From the NCBI GenBank assembly GCA_007922305.1, contig ML677333.1:20968949-21032948 (forward strand): DNA of 64,000 nt, in the 5' to 3' direction. Below the pieces are notes generated by a model, which searched no databases, was not told the origin of the DNA, and saw only the letters and a list, made by a program, of their open reading frames with translations. Position 1 is the stretch's first letter. Each line of letters opens with the position of its first letter. A program made the translations under genes and the position numbers. Source of the DNA: Dermatemys mawii. Its lineage: Eukaryota > Chordata > Testudines > Dermatemydidae. Below, in pieces: positions 11,791 to 22,925 of this stretch.

Positions 11791-12601
11791 TGTGCTTCAT
11801 CCCCCGCTCCCCACCAGGTGGCTAGTATCAGGGACGATCCCTCTCAGCCAAACGTGAACAGCTCAGCATGAATGAGCCTCCACCCTCCATGTGGCAAAGG
11901 CTTTTAGAGTAGCTCCAGGAGAGCTTTGTGGAGATGTCCCTGGAGGATTTCTGCTCCATCCCCAGACACGTTAACAGACTTCTCCAGTCGCTGTACTGGC
12001 TGTGAATGCACCAAGACTTCAGGGCAAATTAAACGTTAAACACAGTTGCTTTTAAACCCTGTATTATATTTACAAAGTTACACGCACCAGAGGTGCCTTT
12101 TCCAGGAGCCCGCCTTGGGAGGGTTGGGAGGGTACTGCCTGCTGCACGGATTCTCCCTATACAGTGATCAGATCCAGTATCTCCCATTCAGTCCATGCTG
12201 GAGCTCTTTTGTGATTCCCGGACTCCATGGTCATCTGTGCTGATGAGCTCTGCGTGGTTGCCTGTGCTGATGAGCTCGACATGCTGGCCAAACAGGAAAT
12301 TCAAAAGTTTGCGAGGCTTTTCCTGTGTACCTGGCTAGTGCATCTGATTTGAGAGTGCTGTTCAGAGCGGTCACAATGGAGCATTCTGGGATAGCTCCCA
12401 GAGGCCAGTAATGTCGAATTGCATCCACAGTACCTCTAATCCAGACATGTGATGTCGATTTTAGTGCTACTCCACTTGCCGAGGTGGATTTAAGAGCCCT
12501 TCAAATTGACAAAACAGGTTTGGTCGTGTGAACGGAATCAGTTTTATTTCAAATTAACTTGGCTTATTCCGAAATAATCACGTGCTGTAGACAAGGCCTT
12601 A

Positions 12602-13789
12602 GCCTGTTACTCTTGATTACATTGGAAGAATTTATTTTTGGAACCATAAGGGATAAATATTTTTATGATGTTCATTTTTTGATAAAGAGAGGATATCTCT
12701 TGTCATAATTTTCCTTTTTCTATACCCAATCCCACTCCAGATCTACTATTTCTTAATTACTAAAATGTGGCCTTAGCATATGAGAATAACAGTCATGTAT
12801 AGTAGTTAACTGACTAGTCATTACATTATTCATAAAGTGGCTGAGAACTTCCCTACTAATTCAGGGTATCATCCTGCATACAATCATGACAAAAGTGAGA
12901 GGCCCCTTTATCCACAATGAAACTATTAACATGAGCATATTCACATGGAACTAAGCCCTTAAATGTTACTTTCCATAGTTTGGGATGCCTTTTAAAATTA
13001 ATTCACTATAATTGTAGTCAAAGGACATTCTCAAAGCTCTTTTTCTTGATCGCCTATAAAAGGATGAATTGTTTTGCATTTTCACACTTTGACCTCACTC
13101 ATCACTTTTCAGATGGATTTTTCTTACACACCTGTGGCTTTAGGCAATAAACCAAAGCATGCCATAGGGACAGTTTTATATCTCGATGTCCTAGCTTTAA
13201 ACTATCCATTTTAAATTTTAATGAGGATCAGCTTGTTTCTACTTGAGATACATTGGAGGATTATAATTCTACTCTTACCACTTAATCGATTTGCTTGTCT
13301 GGTTGCACTGCATAGTTATCAAAACCTTTTAGCCTGTCAAGCTTTCATATAAATCTTATATACAGTATTATATTCCACACATAGGAGAATAACACCCAAA
13401 ACTTTTGATGCCAGCATTTAGGTTGCTTGCATTATTCATAAAGCATACACCCATCCTCTCTGTGTACTTGTGTAAATTCAAATAATATACTATTTAATTG
13501 CACAACCACAAATTAAATAGTGTCTCATCTGTCAAACCAGAGTATAAACGTATCCCAATGCGGTTTCCCAGACAAAAGCCTGCAGGACAGCTGCATGTGG
13601 GTGGGGTTTGGAGAAAGCATGGAGCCTTCCATTTGACGTTGCAATCCTATTTAGGGGCTACCTACAGCATGGCTAAAGAGCAGAGGGATGGGGCACAGCT
13701 GAGGGTACAAGCCTCACTGGGCAGGCAACAAGAAGAGTACATGCTCTATCCACTGCAGCATTCATTTCTGGGAGCTCCCAGGAGGGAAT
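12602..13789. other. No gene recognised
   Basis: AT-rich sequence with no named repeat or coding signal. The 99-codon ORF at 13498-13797 has no motif. Confidence 0.5.
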
Positions 13790-13794
13790 CTCAT

Positions 13795-14180
13795 TGATTC
13801 CAAGGTCAGAAGGGGGACCACTATGATCAAGTCATCTGACATCCTGTTTAATACAGGCCATAGAACTTCCTCAGAACAATTCCTCTTTGAACTACAGCAT
13901 ATACTTTAGGAAAACATTAAATCTTGATTTAAAAATTGACAGTGATGCAGAATTCACTGCTACCCTTGGTAAGTTGTTCCAGTGATTAATTACCCTCCCC
14001 AAATCAGCCAGAATTACTGTGGATTTCTGCTGAGCTCCTGTTTTGTGGGACTGGATTTTAAGCCTTGAGTAAAGAGATGAGTTTTACTGTTTGTCCTAAT
14101 TGTCAAGTAATTCCAGGTGTATCATATCAATCGGGGAAGGAATTCTGAGTCAGGATCATCTACTACAGAGGCCCTGAATC
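13795..14180 (-). mobile_element. Old CR1-type LINE fragment
   Basis: The plus strand reads 'aaggtcagaagggggacca' and 'tgatcaagtcatctgacatc', the reverse complement of the 3' end of an old reptile CR1 family. 'cagaattcactgctaccct' and 'aagttgttccagtgattaat' follow, the usual continuation. Heavy divergence leaves no ORF. Confidence 0.6.
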
Positions 14181-14464
14181 TGTCCCTACTCATGTTAAGG
14201 TATAACATATAGCAAGAGTGCACAGCTGATCTTTCTGTTGCAGCATGGCACTGGAAAGAGAGGTGTGCTTGAGGTGGCTATGATCCACCTGTTTATTGTA
14301 GGGTTGAAAGTTCAGTGGGCTGAGAAGATTTAACTATGCTTGCTGTTAAATGTGCTCTATCCATATCGTATCAGTACAAACCGAACAAGCATTTCATGTG
14401 GAACTGTGTGATATAACGGTGACAAGTGTCATACCAAACAGCTGCTTCTGAAAGACCTCTGTGA

Positions 14465-14580
14465 CTGCCTTGTGATTTATTTATATTATGGCCCCAACAA
14501 AGATCTGGGCCCCATGGTGCTAAGCCTAGTACAGATGCATAGGAAGAGGCAATCCATGTTCTAACTAGAGAAGACAGAAA
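14465..14580 (-). repeat. Old amniote dispersed repeat (copy 1 of 3)
   Basis: Plus strand shows 'tatggccccaacaaagatc' and 'ctgggccccatggtgctaa'. The same family occurs at 33338-33455 (opposite strand) and 59160-59250. The consensus is familiar from reptile genomes as a short repeat ending in 'ttgtacagc', but I cannot assign it firmly to L3, MIR or another group. Confidence 0.45.
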
Positions 14581-14631
14581 AGGATGGGTGAAGAGGAGTC
14601 ATAGCTCTGTTTTCTAGTTACAGACAGATTG

Positions 14632-16295
14632 AAGGGCTAGATTTACAAAAGGATTTAGGCACCTAGCTTCCCCTTTAGGTGTCTAGAACCCAGAATTAGG
14701 CCATTCAAATTCACAAAGTCCCTGTTCAGCTACCCCAAACCTTGTAGGTGTCTAAATTTGTTCGATCCCTAAATTTTGCAGTAAAAGGTCCCTAGGCACC
14801 TATCTATTTGCCTGTGTGCATGTGTGTCAGGTCTCCTGAGGCCCAGAGTGATGCACAAAGATGGCATTCCTTCATTTAACTCACCTGCAGAGCCTGATCC
14901 AGTAAGCGTGCTCTGAGCATCATAACTGGGCCCCTACAGATGAGCTCACACGAAACAGGGGGTGGTCTTCTCTAATAACTTCTAGACCAGGGTTAGAGTA
15001 CTCACTGTGGGATGTGGAAGACTCCACTTCAAGTCTTCTCCTCTCCACCTGAGGGGGAGAAGGGATTTGAACATGAATCAGCCTCTGTTTAGGTGCATGC
15101 CCTAACCATGGAATTATGGGATATTTTGATGTAGAGTTACCTCATTCTCTCCTGTTGAACCTATTCTACTGTGAATAAATAATTTTAAAAAGTCACTGAA
15201 GTAAGGGGCCTGGATCCTGGTCTCCCACCTCTCACATGACAGAGTCAATCTCCTGCTTGTGCCCTCTTTCTGGCATGATGATGCTTTCAGTATTTATTCA
15301 GAGTGTAACAGCTTCACCAGGAGAAATTAAAGGAGCACCCCCAGTTAGAATATCCCAAAGCTTAGTGCAGTGGTTCTCCACCTTTCCAGACTACTGTATC
15401 CTTTTCAGGAGTCTGATTTGTCTTGCACACCCCAAGTTTTACCTCAAATAAAAACTCACTGGCCATCCAGCTCTGAAGGCAGCACTGCCGTCAGCAGCAG
15501 AACCGAAGTAAGGGTGGCATGGTATGGTATTTCCACCTTACTTCCGAGTTGCTGCTGCTGGTGGCTGTTGGCCAGGGCATTCATAGTGTTTGCAGAATGG
15601 AAGGATTTTTTTTTTAATCCTGCTCCAATCCTGTCCAGTCCTGCAATACCCATTCCCATCTGCTTCTGCATTGTTGAATTCTTATCCCTCTCCTGCTGTC
15701 GTGGCAGGGGGTCCAGCAGGTTCTCAGTCCCTCTGTGGGGCTCTAGAGCTTGTTTTAAAACCAAAAATAAGATGAGTTGATGTACCCTGAAAGACTTCTG
15801 CATATCCCAAGGAGTGCACATACTCCTGGTTGAGAACTACTGGCTTAGTGGTTACAGATGGAAGATCCCTCTTCAAATCCTTTCACTCCACTCAGGCAGA
15901 CGGGGACTTGAACTGAAGGGCTCCCACATCCTGGGTGAGTATTCTCCCCATTGGGCTAAAAATTATGAGGGAGTGCTGCTGCCCCAATCTCTTGCAAAAT
16001 GTCATAGACGCCTAATGCCAAGAGCAGGTTTGCAGCTGAGAATCCAAAGCAGAGGGAGGAGCCTCCCTGTAACCCAGACATAGGTGCCTACCTTTGAGAG
16101 GGATGGGCCTTAGGACACATCCTTCGGTTTGGCATCTCCTATTGTGCTGGCTTTTGTGAATCCCATTCTGAGGTGCCATCTTCCTCCATTCATTGTACAG
16201 GAAGCCTAGGCACCATACACAGGCTTTGTGAATTCCAGTGATTTTCTGGACACCAAAATATCACCATGCCTAAGTTCTTTGTGAAGATAGCCCTT
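14632..16295. mobile_element. DNA transposon-like element with nested hAT
   Basis: The left end reads AAGGGCTAGATTTACAAAAG and the inverted right end reads AAGGGCTATCTTCACAAAG; both continue into TTAGGCA. About 1.66 kb lies between, of which 475 bp (15368-15842) is a later hAT insertion. The interior has phrases such as 'ggggagaagggatttgaac' and 'gggacttgaactgaagggc', in opposite orientations, so it is partly fold-back. No transposase is encoded and no clean target duplication is visible. Confidence 0.55.
15368..15842 (+). mobile_element. hAT non-autonomous element with perfect 8-bp duplication
   Basis: It starts CAGTGGTTCTCCACC, and its inverted right end reads CAGTAGTTCTCAACC. GCTTAGTG flanks both sides exactly (15360-15367 and 15843-15850). 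Further paired phrases inside each end (gactactgtatcc / gatgtaccctgaaag) match the turtle family. ORFs of up to 136 codons cover this element on both strands but show no transposase motif. Confidence 0.9.
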
Positions 16296-16884
16296 AGTGA
16301 CTTGCCCATTATAATACAAGATGTCTGCAGTAGATCCTAGAATCATCCAAAATTCCACAGTCAAGTTCCTAAACACACATGGTCTTCAACAACTGTCTCC
16401 AATGAAAAGTCTGCCTTTTTATAAAAAAAAATTTCCCCACATGCCATTCTAGGGCTGGCCCTTTAAATTTCATAGAGTTAAATCTCTACATCCCTAGAGT
16501 AAGTACTGTATTTTGTAACTAGCAGCTTCTGGCTGAATATTTTTCTCTTACTTTCTTCCAGCTGGTGAGAACCTATTATATTTCTCCCAGTTTTCCTTTG
16601 CTAGTTGCTGCAAATTCCTGCATTATTCAAACTTAATAATCCACTAGCAGGAAATTGGAAAGGGAATTGCATATGTCTGTGTTTGTTTGAAATTGCTTTT
16701 TTGGTAGCAACATCAGTTTGGTTTTCACCTACTTTTGTAGCTTGAGGGTTTTTGTTAATACTGTGCCTCTCACTATGGTATCTGAACAGATTAAAGAATT
16801 AAATATGCTATGTGAATGCTCTACATGGAAACCTAATTTCTTCATTTCGCCCCTTTCCCCTGGTGTTAATAGGCAAGTAGGAGT
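16296..16884. other. No gene recognised
   Basis: No exon or named repeat supported. One short poly-A run lies near 16422-16430. Confidence 0.5.
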
Positions 16885-16892
16885 AGCTAGAA

Positions 16893-17179
16893 CAGGGATC
16901 AGCAATCTTGGCATGCGGGACCGCAGGGTAAGCACCCTTAGTGGGCCCTGTCAGTTTGTTTACTTACCGTTTCGCTGACTGCAGCTCCCACTGGCCGTGG
17001 TTCTCTGTCCCGGGCCAATGGGGGCTGTGAGAAGCAGCGCGGTGCTGCCCCCATTGAACTGGGACGAAGAACCACGGCCAGTGGGAGCCTCAGACAGCGA
17101 AACAGCAAGTAAACAAACCAGCGGGGCCTGCTAAGGGTGCTTACCCTGCAGTCCCGCGTGCCAAGGTTGCTGATCCCTG
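16893..17179. mobile_element. Fold-back hAT MITE with long inverted repeats
   Basis: Starts CAGGGATCAGCAATCTTGGC; its inverted end is CAGGGATCAGCAACCTTGGC. The two arms continue as inverted repeats for about 110 bp each, to 'ccactggccgtggttct' and its mate, so the whole element can fold on itself. Flanks AGCTAGAA (16885-16892) and AGCTACAA (17180-17187) form an 8-bp duplication with one mismatch. Confidence 0.9.
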
Positions 17180-17187
17180 AGCTACAA

Positions 17188-18938
17188 TGTCTTCTCTCTC
17201 TCTCTTCCTGCCCTTCCTTGTATTTGAGTGCCTCATTCTGAGCACATGCAAATTCATTGGTGTGTGTACATAGCTACTGGATTGTGTGAGAGCACAGATG
17301 GTACGGGAGGTTACACTGAACCAGTGGGGGTTGCACTTTGTCCTGAATGTTATAAGGTTTGTCTTCATTCTCAGGTGTTCTGGAAAGAAGAACTGTAGTG
17401 TCAGCTGAAAAGTCTCTGTCTGCTGCTCCCATCAGTCTTACTTTATTAATTGAGAGATTCATTATCTCCGAGGATCAAAGCTGTTTCAGGAGATTATAGT
17501 CATGGTCTTTGTATGAGCTGGGAACAAGCTATCTCAGATTGTGAAGAACAGGACTTGAAATTCAATGGCCAACCAGTGCAACTGTCTGAGCATTAGCGAG
17601 ACATGCTCCCACTGACCTGTATTTATCATGCACTAGCTTGAGGGATGGGGTATTTTTAGTAGCTGTGGATTCCTTCATAAGTACAGTCAATTACAATAAT
17701 TAAATCTGAAGGTCACAAGTGCATAGAGCTCCATAGCCAGGTCTGCATATGATGTCAGAAGGTTACAATCTATGCCCAGTCAAAGGGGGAAGAAGTGTTG
17801 TTTTTGTTGTTCTTGCTATTTGGGTATCTAATATTAGAGGAGTCCAGGAGGGACAGGCTTAAGGCTGTTGTTGTTGCCAACTCTTATTTTCAAATATTAT
17901 CAAATAGAAAAAAGGCTACCTTCTGGCATTATTTGAAGTAATTTAAAAACAGAAAGTGGTGCAGTCTTCCTCAATCCCTTTGAGATGTTTGTTTTAGTTA
18001 CTTTTTTCAAAATAAACATTTGCTCTTCAAAGGCTGTGTTCAGGAAATGTTCATGATGTGATGCCAGTGTGAGGATTTGATGATTAAAAGTAACAATGGC
18101 CTTCAAGCTTGGGACTATTGTAACTACTCTGATTGGTATAGACAAGAATCTTTGGTAGAGCTAACTTGTGTTTTCTTTCCTGGAACATCAGGAAGTGACA
18201 TTTTAAAACCTGAGTTGGACTTCATTTTATTGTGTGACATTGATGGCCAGATCATAAGCTGGTATAAACTGAAGCCAACTGAGTTACATCCATTTACACC
18301 AGTTGAAAATCTAGCCCTTAGGAGATTTTATCTTTTTGTTGTGAGGAGAGTCACTTTCCTTTGTTTTAATTTGATTTTGATATACAACATATATTGTATG
18401 TTTATTGGGTTCACCATTACTGGAATCCTCTCCCATTAATCCTTAATTTGGGGGGTAAAGGAAACAAACTTTATTGCTTTTACCCACAATGTCTTTTCAA
18501 ATTACAGCCATGTGTTACTTTTTCCAGATCTTTCTTTAATCATGGAGAAGGATTCAGAAAATTTCCATCTGGTTGCAGATTTGCTACTATCTGAAAGAGA
18601 ATTCTAAATTAATACGACTCTTAAAATATGTACATAAAGAAAATGAAACTGAAATAAGGTTATATAAAAGACTTATTTGTTGGCTTCATTTCATTAAGAA
18701 CAAAGTTCTGATCCCAGAGTATAGATTATACATTCACATATAAAATATTTTCAACAAACTTCTGATTATTGCTGAGCATTTCCTTTTTTAACTTTACAGC
18801 TTTTGTCTTAGTAGGCAAGAACAAGAAAACAATGTGTATAATTTAAATCTGATTTCTCTTTTATTTCGTCTAAATTGTTCAGCAAAGGTTGCCCTTCCTG
18901 ACAAAATATCCTGAATCTATTTCATGTATGATCCTACT
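17188..18938. other. No gene recognised
   Basis: AT-rich DNA. The 120-codon ORF at 18077-18439 and the 81-codon ORF at 17900-18145 have no domain; several ORFs of this length are expected by chance in 64 kb. Confidence 0.5.
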
Positions 18939-18946
18939 ATCTAAAT

Positions 18947-19084
18947 CAGTGGTTTTCAATCTTTTTTCATCTGTGAACCCCTAAAATATTTTTGAATGGA
19001 GGTGCATGCAGACACCTTTGGAAATTTTAGACATAGTCTGTGGACCCCCCCAGGGGTCTGCGTACCACAGGTTGAAAACCACTG
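18947..19084. mobile_element. hAT MITE
   Basis: Starts CAGTGGTTTTCAATC and ends with the inverted CAGTGGTTTTCAACC. Flanked by ATCTAAAT (18939-18946) and ATCTAATT (19085-19092), an 8-bp duplication with one mismatch. Length 138 bp, non-coding. Confidence 0.9.
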
Positions 19085-19092
19085 ATCTAATT

Positions 19093-20799
19093 GGAAAGGT
19101 GGAATTTTGCAGAGATGTAGAATGGTGGTGGGGGAGATGGGAAAAATGCTTCGCCCCCAGGTGAATCTCTAATGAATGCTTTTTGACATTAACTTGGCAT
19201 GAAAGCTGGCCAGTATGAATATGAAACTGAGAATTGGACAACAGCAGTTTAGTAAAATTTTGAAGAAACATAATTGGACAAGTCCGGGACATATCACCAG
19301 AATACAATGAAATCAATTGACAAGATAGACTTTTTATTGGAATCCCTGTGGGTGAGAGAAGTTTTGTACAGCCTGTTTTTGCCAGCAGATGGGAGCTAAT
19401 AAAGACCTACTATGTAAGATTGTTTCTTTAGGGATGGCAGAGATGCTGACAATTAGCAGAGAATGATTGAGAGGTATTGCAAATGCTTTGCCAGTTTCAG
19501 CAGCACTTGAAGCACTGAAACTTGGGCATTAATATTTCCAGCACTAGTACTGAGTTTCTGAGATATTCCATTCATAATGGGAAGACCAGTTTTGCTTTGA
19601 CATATATTTCTACAGCAAAATCCTACCTAAGAATATATGCAGGTCTGGATTACAAGTGGAAAGCAAGATCACTCTATTTATACTTGGTCTTCAAAACCAG
19701 ATATCCCAAAGAGCATTTTCACGAATAATCTGGGAACCTGTTGCTAATTCCTGTGGATATGGCACCTAATAACATGGCATAAAGTAATACTTAGAATGGA
19801 GTTGCTGGTTATTTTAGAACACTTTTGAATAGTTATGGGAACTGAGTTGAAACCAAAGATCTCACTGATATTATCAAGACTAGTCTCCCCTAAAAAAGGA
19901 TAGTGAAATGTAATACTCTTGATAGTAGAAAGCTGGTCACATTGACTCCATATAAGTGGAATCTGCTGAGCATTGTTTAGGCCACAAACACTTTTCATTG
20001 CAGCATTTCAGCACCTCTATTGCCACTAGTGCATGTATGTTCTGAAAAATTAAATATAGTAATGCTATAAAGGAAAACAAAATTTCTTTTATAATAGTTT
20101 GCAGCTCACAACAGCTTGCAACTAGGAGAGCTATTTTTCCCCCCTAGAAGAGAAGTATCACTTTCAGAAGTCTGGTAGAAAGCTGGTGATTATAAGAGAT
20201 TCAATCCTACATACTTCATTTGTCCTAAGTAAGGAGTGTGGAATAGCTCCCAAAAGCAGCAGGACTCAGTATCCTCCCCTCCCTATGCATCACTCGAAGC
20301 TGAGGTTCTCAGCATCTCTCACGTGATGTTCAGCATCTTTCAGTATGATATCCAAAAATAAAGGGATAAAGGAAAAGTAGAATAAATCTCCAAATGCAAC
20401 AACACCCAAATCATTAGAGGCAAAAATAGAAAAGACATCTATAATAGCAGGAGGAAGCAAAGGATAATTCTAAGTAGTGAAATTTCAGCACAGTTGTAGA
20501 AGTCATTATCATTACAAATTCTGCACTGGTTCATACAACTTATCCCAAAGTGTCCTTGTATCTGATTATGAAGAAATCTTGCACAAAACATGAGCCTCAT
20601 GTCAAAAGTATGAAAAGACAAACAAAATAATGTAATGAAATATGATCCATAATCTGAAAAACAAGTAAAACTGATCCCACAAGGTTAGGAAAAGAAGAAA
20701 CCATCAATATTTAGCACAGAAAAGCTGCAAATAACACAAAAGTTTAAAGGTGTGCCTGTTTTTTAAGAAAAAAGAAAACAAAGGATAAATTATGAGAAG
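19093..20799. other. No gene recognised
   Basis: AT-rich sequence; the short ORFs (68-111 codons) have no motif. Confidence 0.5.
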
Positions 20800-21150
20800 A
20801 TAGATTTTGCCTTACTGGATCAAACTAGATCATCTGGTCTAGTATCTTGCCTCCAACTGACCTGTACCAAGATGCTCCAGATAAAGGTGAAAAAAGCTCA
20901 TTAGAGGACAGTTGTGGAATAACCACTTCATAGGAGATGTTTCTTCTTAATGTTCTGCAGTTAGCTGCAGTCTGAATGTCCTGAAGAATGAGTTCATATC
21001 CTAATATATTTTTAATTTATATGATATAATAGTCGATGTTTATCCATATAAATCTAATCTAAATCTAATCTAATCTTTTAAATTCTACTAAGCTCTTGTA
21101 ATAAATTCTGTTTTATGGCAATGTGTTCCACAAGTTACTTCTAACCATAT
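20800..21150 (-). mobile_element. Old CR1-type LINE 3' region
   Basis: Plus strand reads 'ttactggatcaaactagatc' and then 'catctggtctagtatcttgc', the reverse complement of a CR1 3' end ('...gatccagtaag' type). 'tctactaagctcttgtaat' and 'caatgtgttccacaagtta' follow in the expected order. A short (TAATC)n-like run lies at 21051-21077. Confidence 0.65.
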
Positions 21151-22072
21151 AAAGTAAACTTGCTGCTTTTCCGGGGACATGTCAGGGGGCCTTTGGAGGG
21201 GGTTGCAGGCAGCTGTAATTTATAGTAGCTTTGAGATGACTTCAGTTTATGCCAGGGGCTGAACTGGCTCCAGAGAATCGGGGGATTATTGGATGCAAAT
21301 AAGGTATAGATCTGCTGCTTAGCCAGATGTGATATATCATGAATTCACCATGAGATCTTAAAATCAAGCTGGGTTCTTTTTTCTTACCTATCTACTATAA
21401 TAAAAGTTTTCTAGGTCAAAATCTGCCTTGAGTTACACCAGTACAAAACCGCTGGGCCTCTCAGTAACCTAGAACCTAGGCGACGTTTTCATCGTCAGTT
21501 GATTTGCACCATTGTAATTGTTTGTAACTTTCTTGATGGACAAGAAAAAAATAGAATCCAACTCACTCTCTTACAGCCATACTAACTGTATGTAATAAGC
21601 GTTAAAACATGCTTCCCACTGAAGACATAGAAATGCCTGGAGACACACACTGACCAGAACTGCTGAGTAAATTGGCATAATCTTTACATAGTCATTTTAA
21701 AGAACAATTCTACTACAAAAAGTTTAAATTTCCTGACTGTGAAAGGAAAAAAAAAAGGGACTGGGGTTTAATAATCATTGCCAACCTCAAAGAGGTTTTG
21801 TAGGAATTAAGTAATGCTCTTTGTTAAAAAACTTCAAAGATTGTTGCTTGCTCAAAATTCACAAAGCACTCATTTGTATTTTCTTAACAAAGTATTTTAT
21901 TGGTTGAGCTTATAACACCTTCCTCTCAACTTGCTGGCATTATTGTATCAGTCTGGCTGTCAAACTGTAACGTCTGAATTCTGCAGCCAATTAATTCCAA
22001 AATTTCAGGGAATATTCTAGGCATCAATGGACAAAACTCTGTTGATGGGGATGGGGCGGGAAATGAGGAATA

Positions 22073-22371
22073 CAGTAGCCTCTCAGTTATCCAGGATTAG
22101 TTAACCAGGTTGTGGATTAACCAGGATGTCAAAAAATAAAATATGCGTAACTCGCAGGGCCGGCTCTGGCTTTGTTGCCTCCTCACGCACCAAAAAAACC
22201 AACCCCACCAGGGCACAGGGCAGTCAGTGAACCAACACCCACTCCCCCCATCGCAGGGTGGCTGATGAACACCTCCCACCCCCAATATTTCCTATGGATG
22301 GTGATTATCTGGGATTTTATTAACCAGGATTAATTTTTTCCTTATCATCCTGGATAATCGAGAGTCTACTG
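22073..22371. mobile_element. Tc1/mariner pogo (Tigger-like) MITE
   Basis: The ends are CAGTAGCCTCTCAGTTATCC and, inverted, CAGTAGACTCTCGATTATCC, flanked by TA on both sides (22071-22072 and 22372-22373). This end sequence and TA target are typical of Tigger/pogo. Inside, near 22158, 'cagggccggctctggcttt' looks like a fragment of a turtle hAT family nested in it. Confidence 0.85.
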
Positions 22372-22539
22372 TACATGGAATCCCTGCCATCTATTTAGCA
22401 CAGTCACAACTTCAAGTGTCCCTGCAATTGACTATTGATCAAACGACTGGTTTGATGCTTTCCAGTATAACAATATTTTGCTCATTCTCCTACTAGGGTT
22501 TAATATGTTGATATCCTGAATGATTTATCTCCCAGACAG

Positions 22540-22925
22540 TTAATAAGGTGGGAGGAGAGAGGGGTTATGCCATAGCCCCTGGCATGGGGATGAGTGGGTA
22601 AAGAGCATGGGGAATGTGGAGATGGAGGAATGGGGGCACATAGATCCCCTGTTGGGAGAGAATCTGGGGGCCCTTCTATGTTGAGAGGGTGGCACAGTGT
22701 TCCTAGCATAGGGGGAGTGGGAATGAGGGACAGAAAGAGACCCAGGGAATGGGTGAATTTGGGAAAGGAGTACTCATAGAACCCCTTGGAAGGGGGAGGG
22801 GGAGAGATTGGGAGAAAGAGGAAAATGGGTGATCACACAGAACTCCTGGTGAGTGTGGATGGGTGTTTGGGGGCGGGGAGAGATTGGGAGACCCTTGGGG
22901 TGGGGGTGGGGAAACTGTTTTTCAG
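22540..22925 (+). repeat. G-rich degenerate tandem array
   Basis: Purine/G-rich sequence with repeated phrases such as 'catagatcccctgttggga' and 'catagaaccccttggaagg', each followed by 'gggag...gagattgggag'. The plus-strand ORFs here (22594-22779, 22786-23028) are Gly/Arg-rich translations of this array. Many runs of three or more G could form quadruplexes. Confidence 0.5.

Larger units (their letters stand above)
10440..12598 (+). mobile_element. PIF/Harbinger transposon, internally deleted
   Basis: The 2,159-bp element is flanked by TTA on both sides (10437-10439 and 12599-12601). The left end starts GGTTACGTCTACAGTAC and then ATTATTTC; the inverted right end starts GGCCTTGTCTACAGCAC and then ATTATTTC. 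PIF/Harbinger elements carry two genes, a DDE nuclease and a Myb/SANT-like DNA-binding partner. Remnants of both are seen here in convergent order: the nuclease on plus (11021-11254) and the Myb-like partner on minus (11273-11790). Most of the nuclease coding region is missing, so this copy could move only with help from another copy. Confidence 0.85.

Noticed and set aside
15370..15821. Overlapping ORFs of 136 and 121 codons on both strands
   Set aside because: Both fall within a non-autonomous hAT with an exact 8-bp duplication and show no transposase motif.
18077..18439. 120-codon ORF with a tidy start
   Set aside because: No motif, no repeat match, no splice context; ORFs of this size are expected by chance in 64 kb of six-frame sequence.
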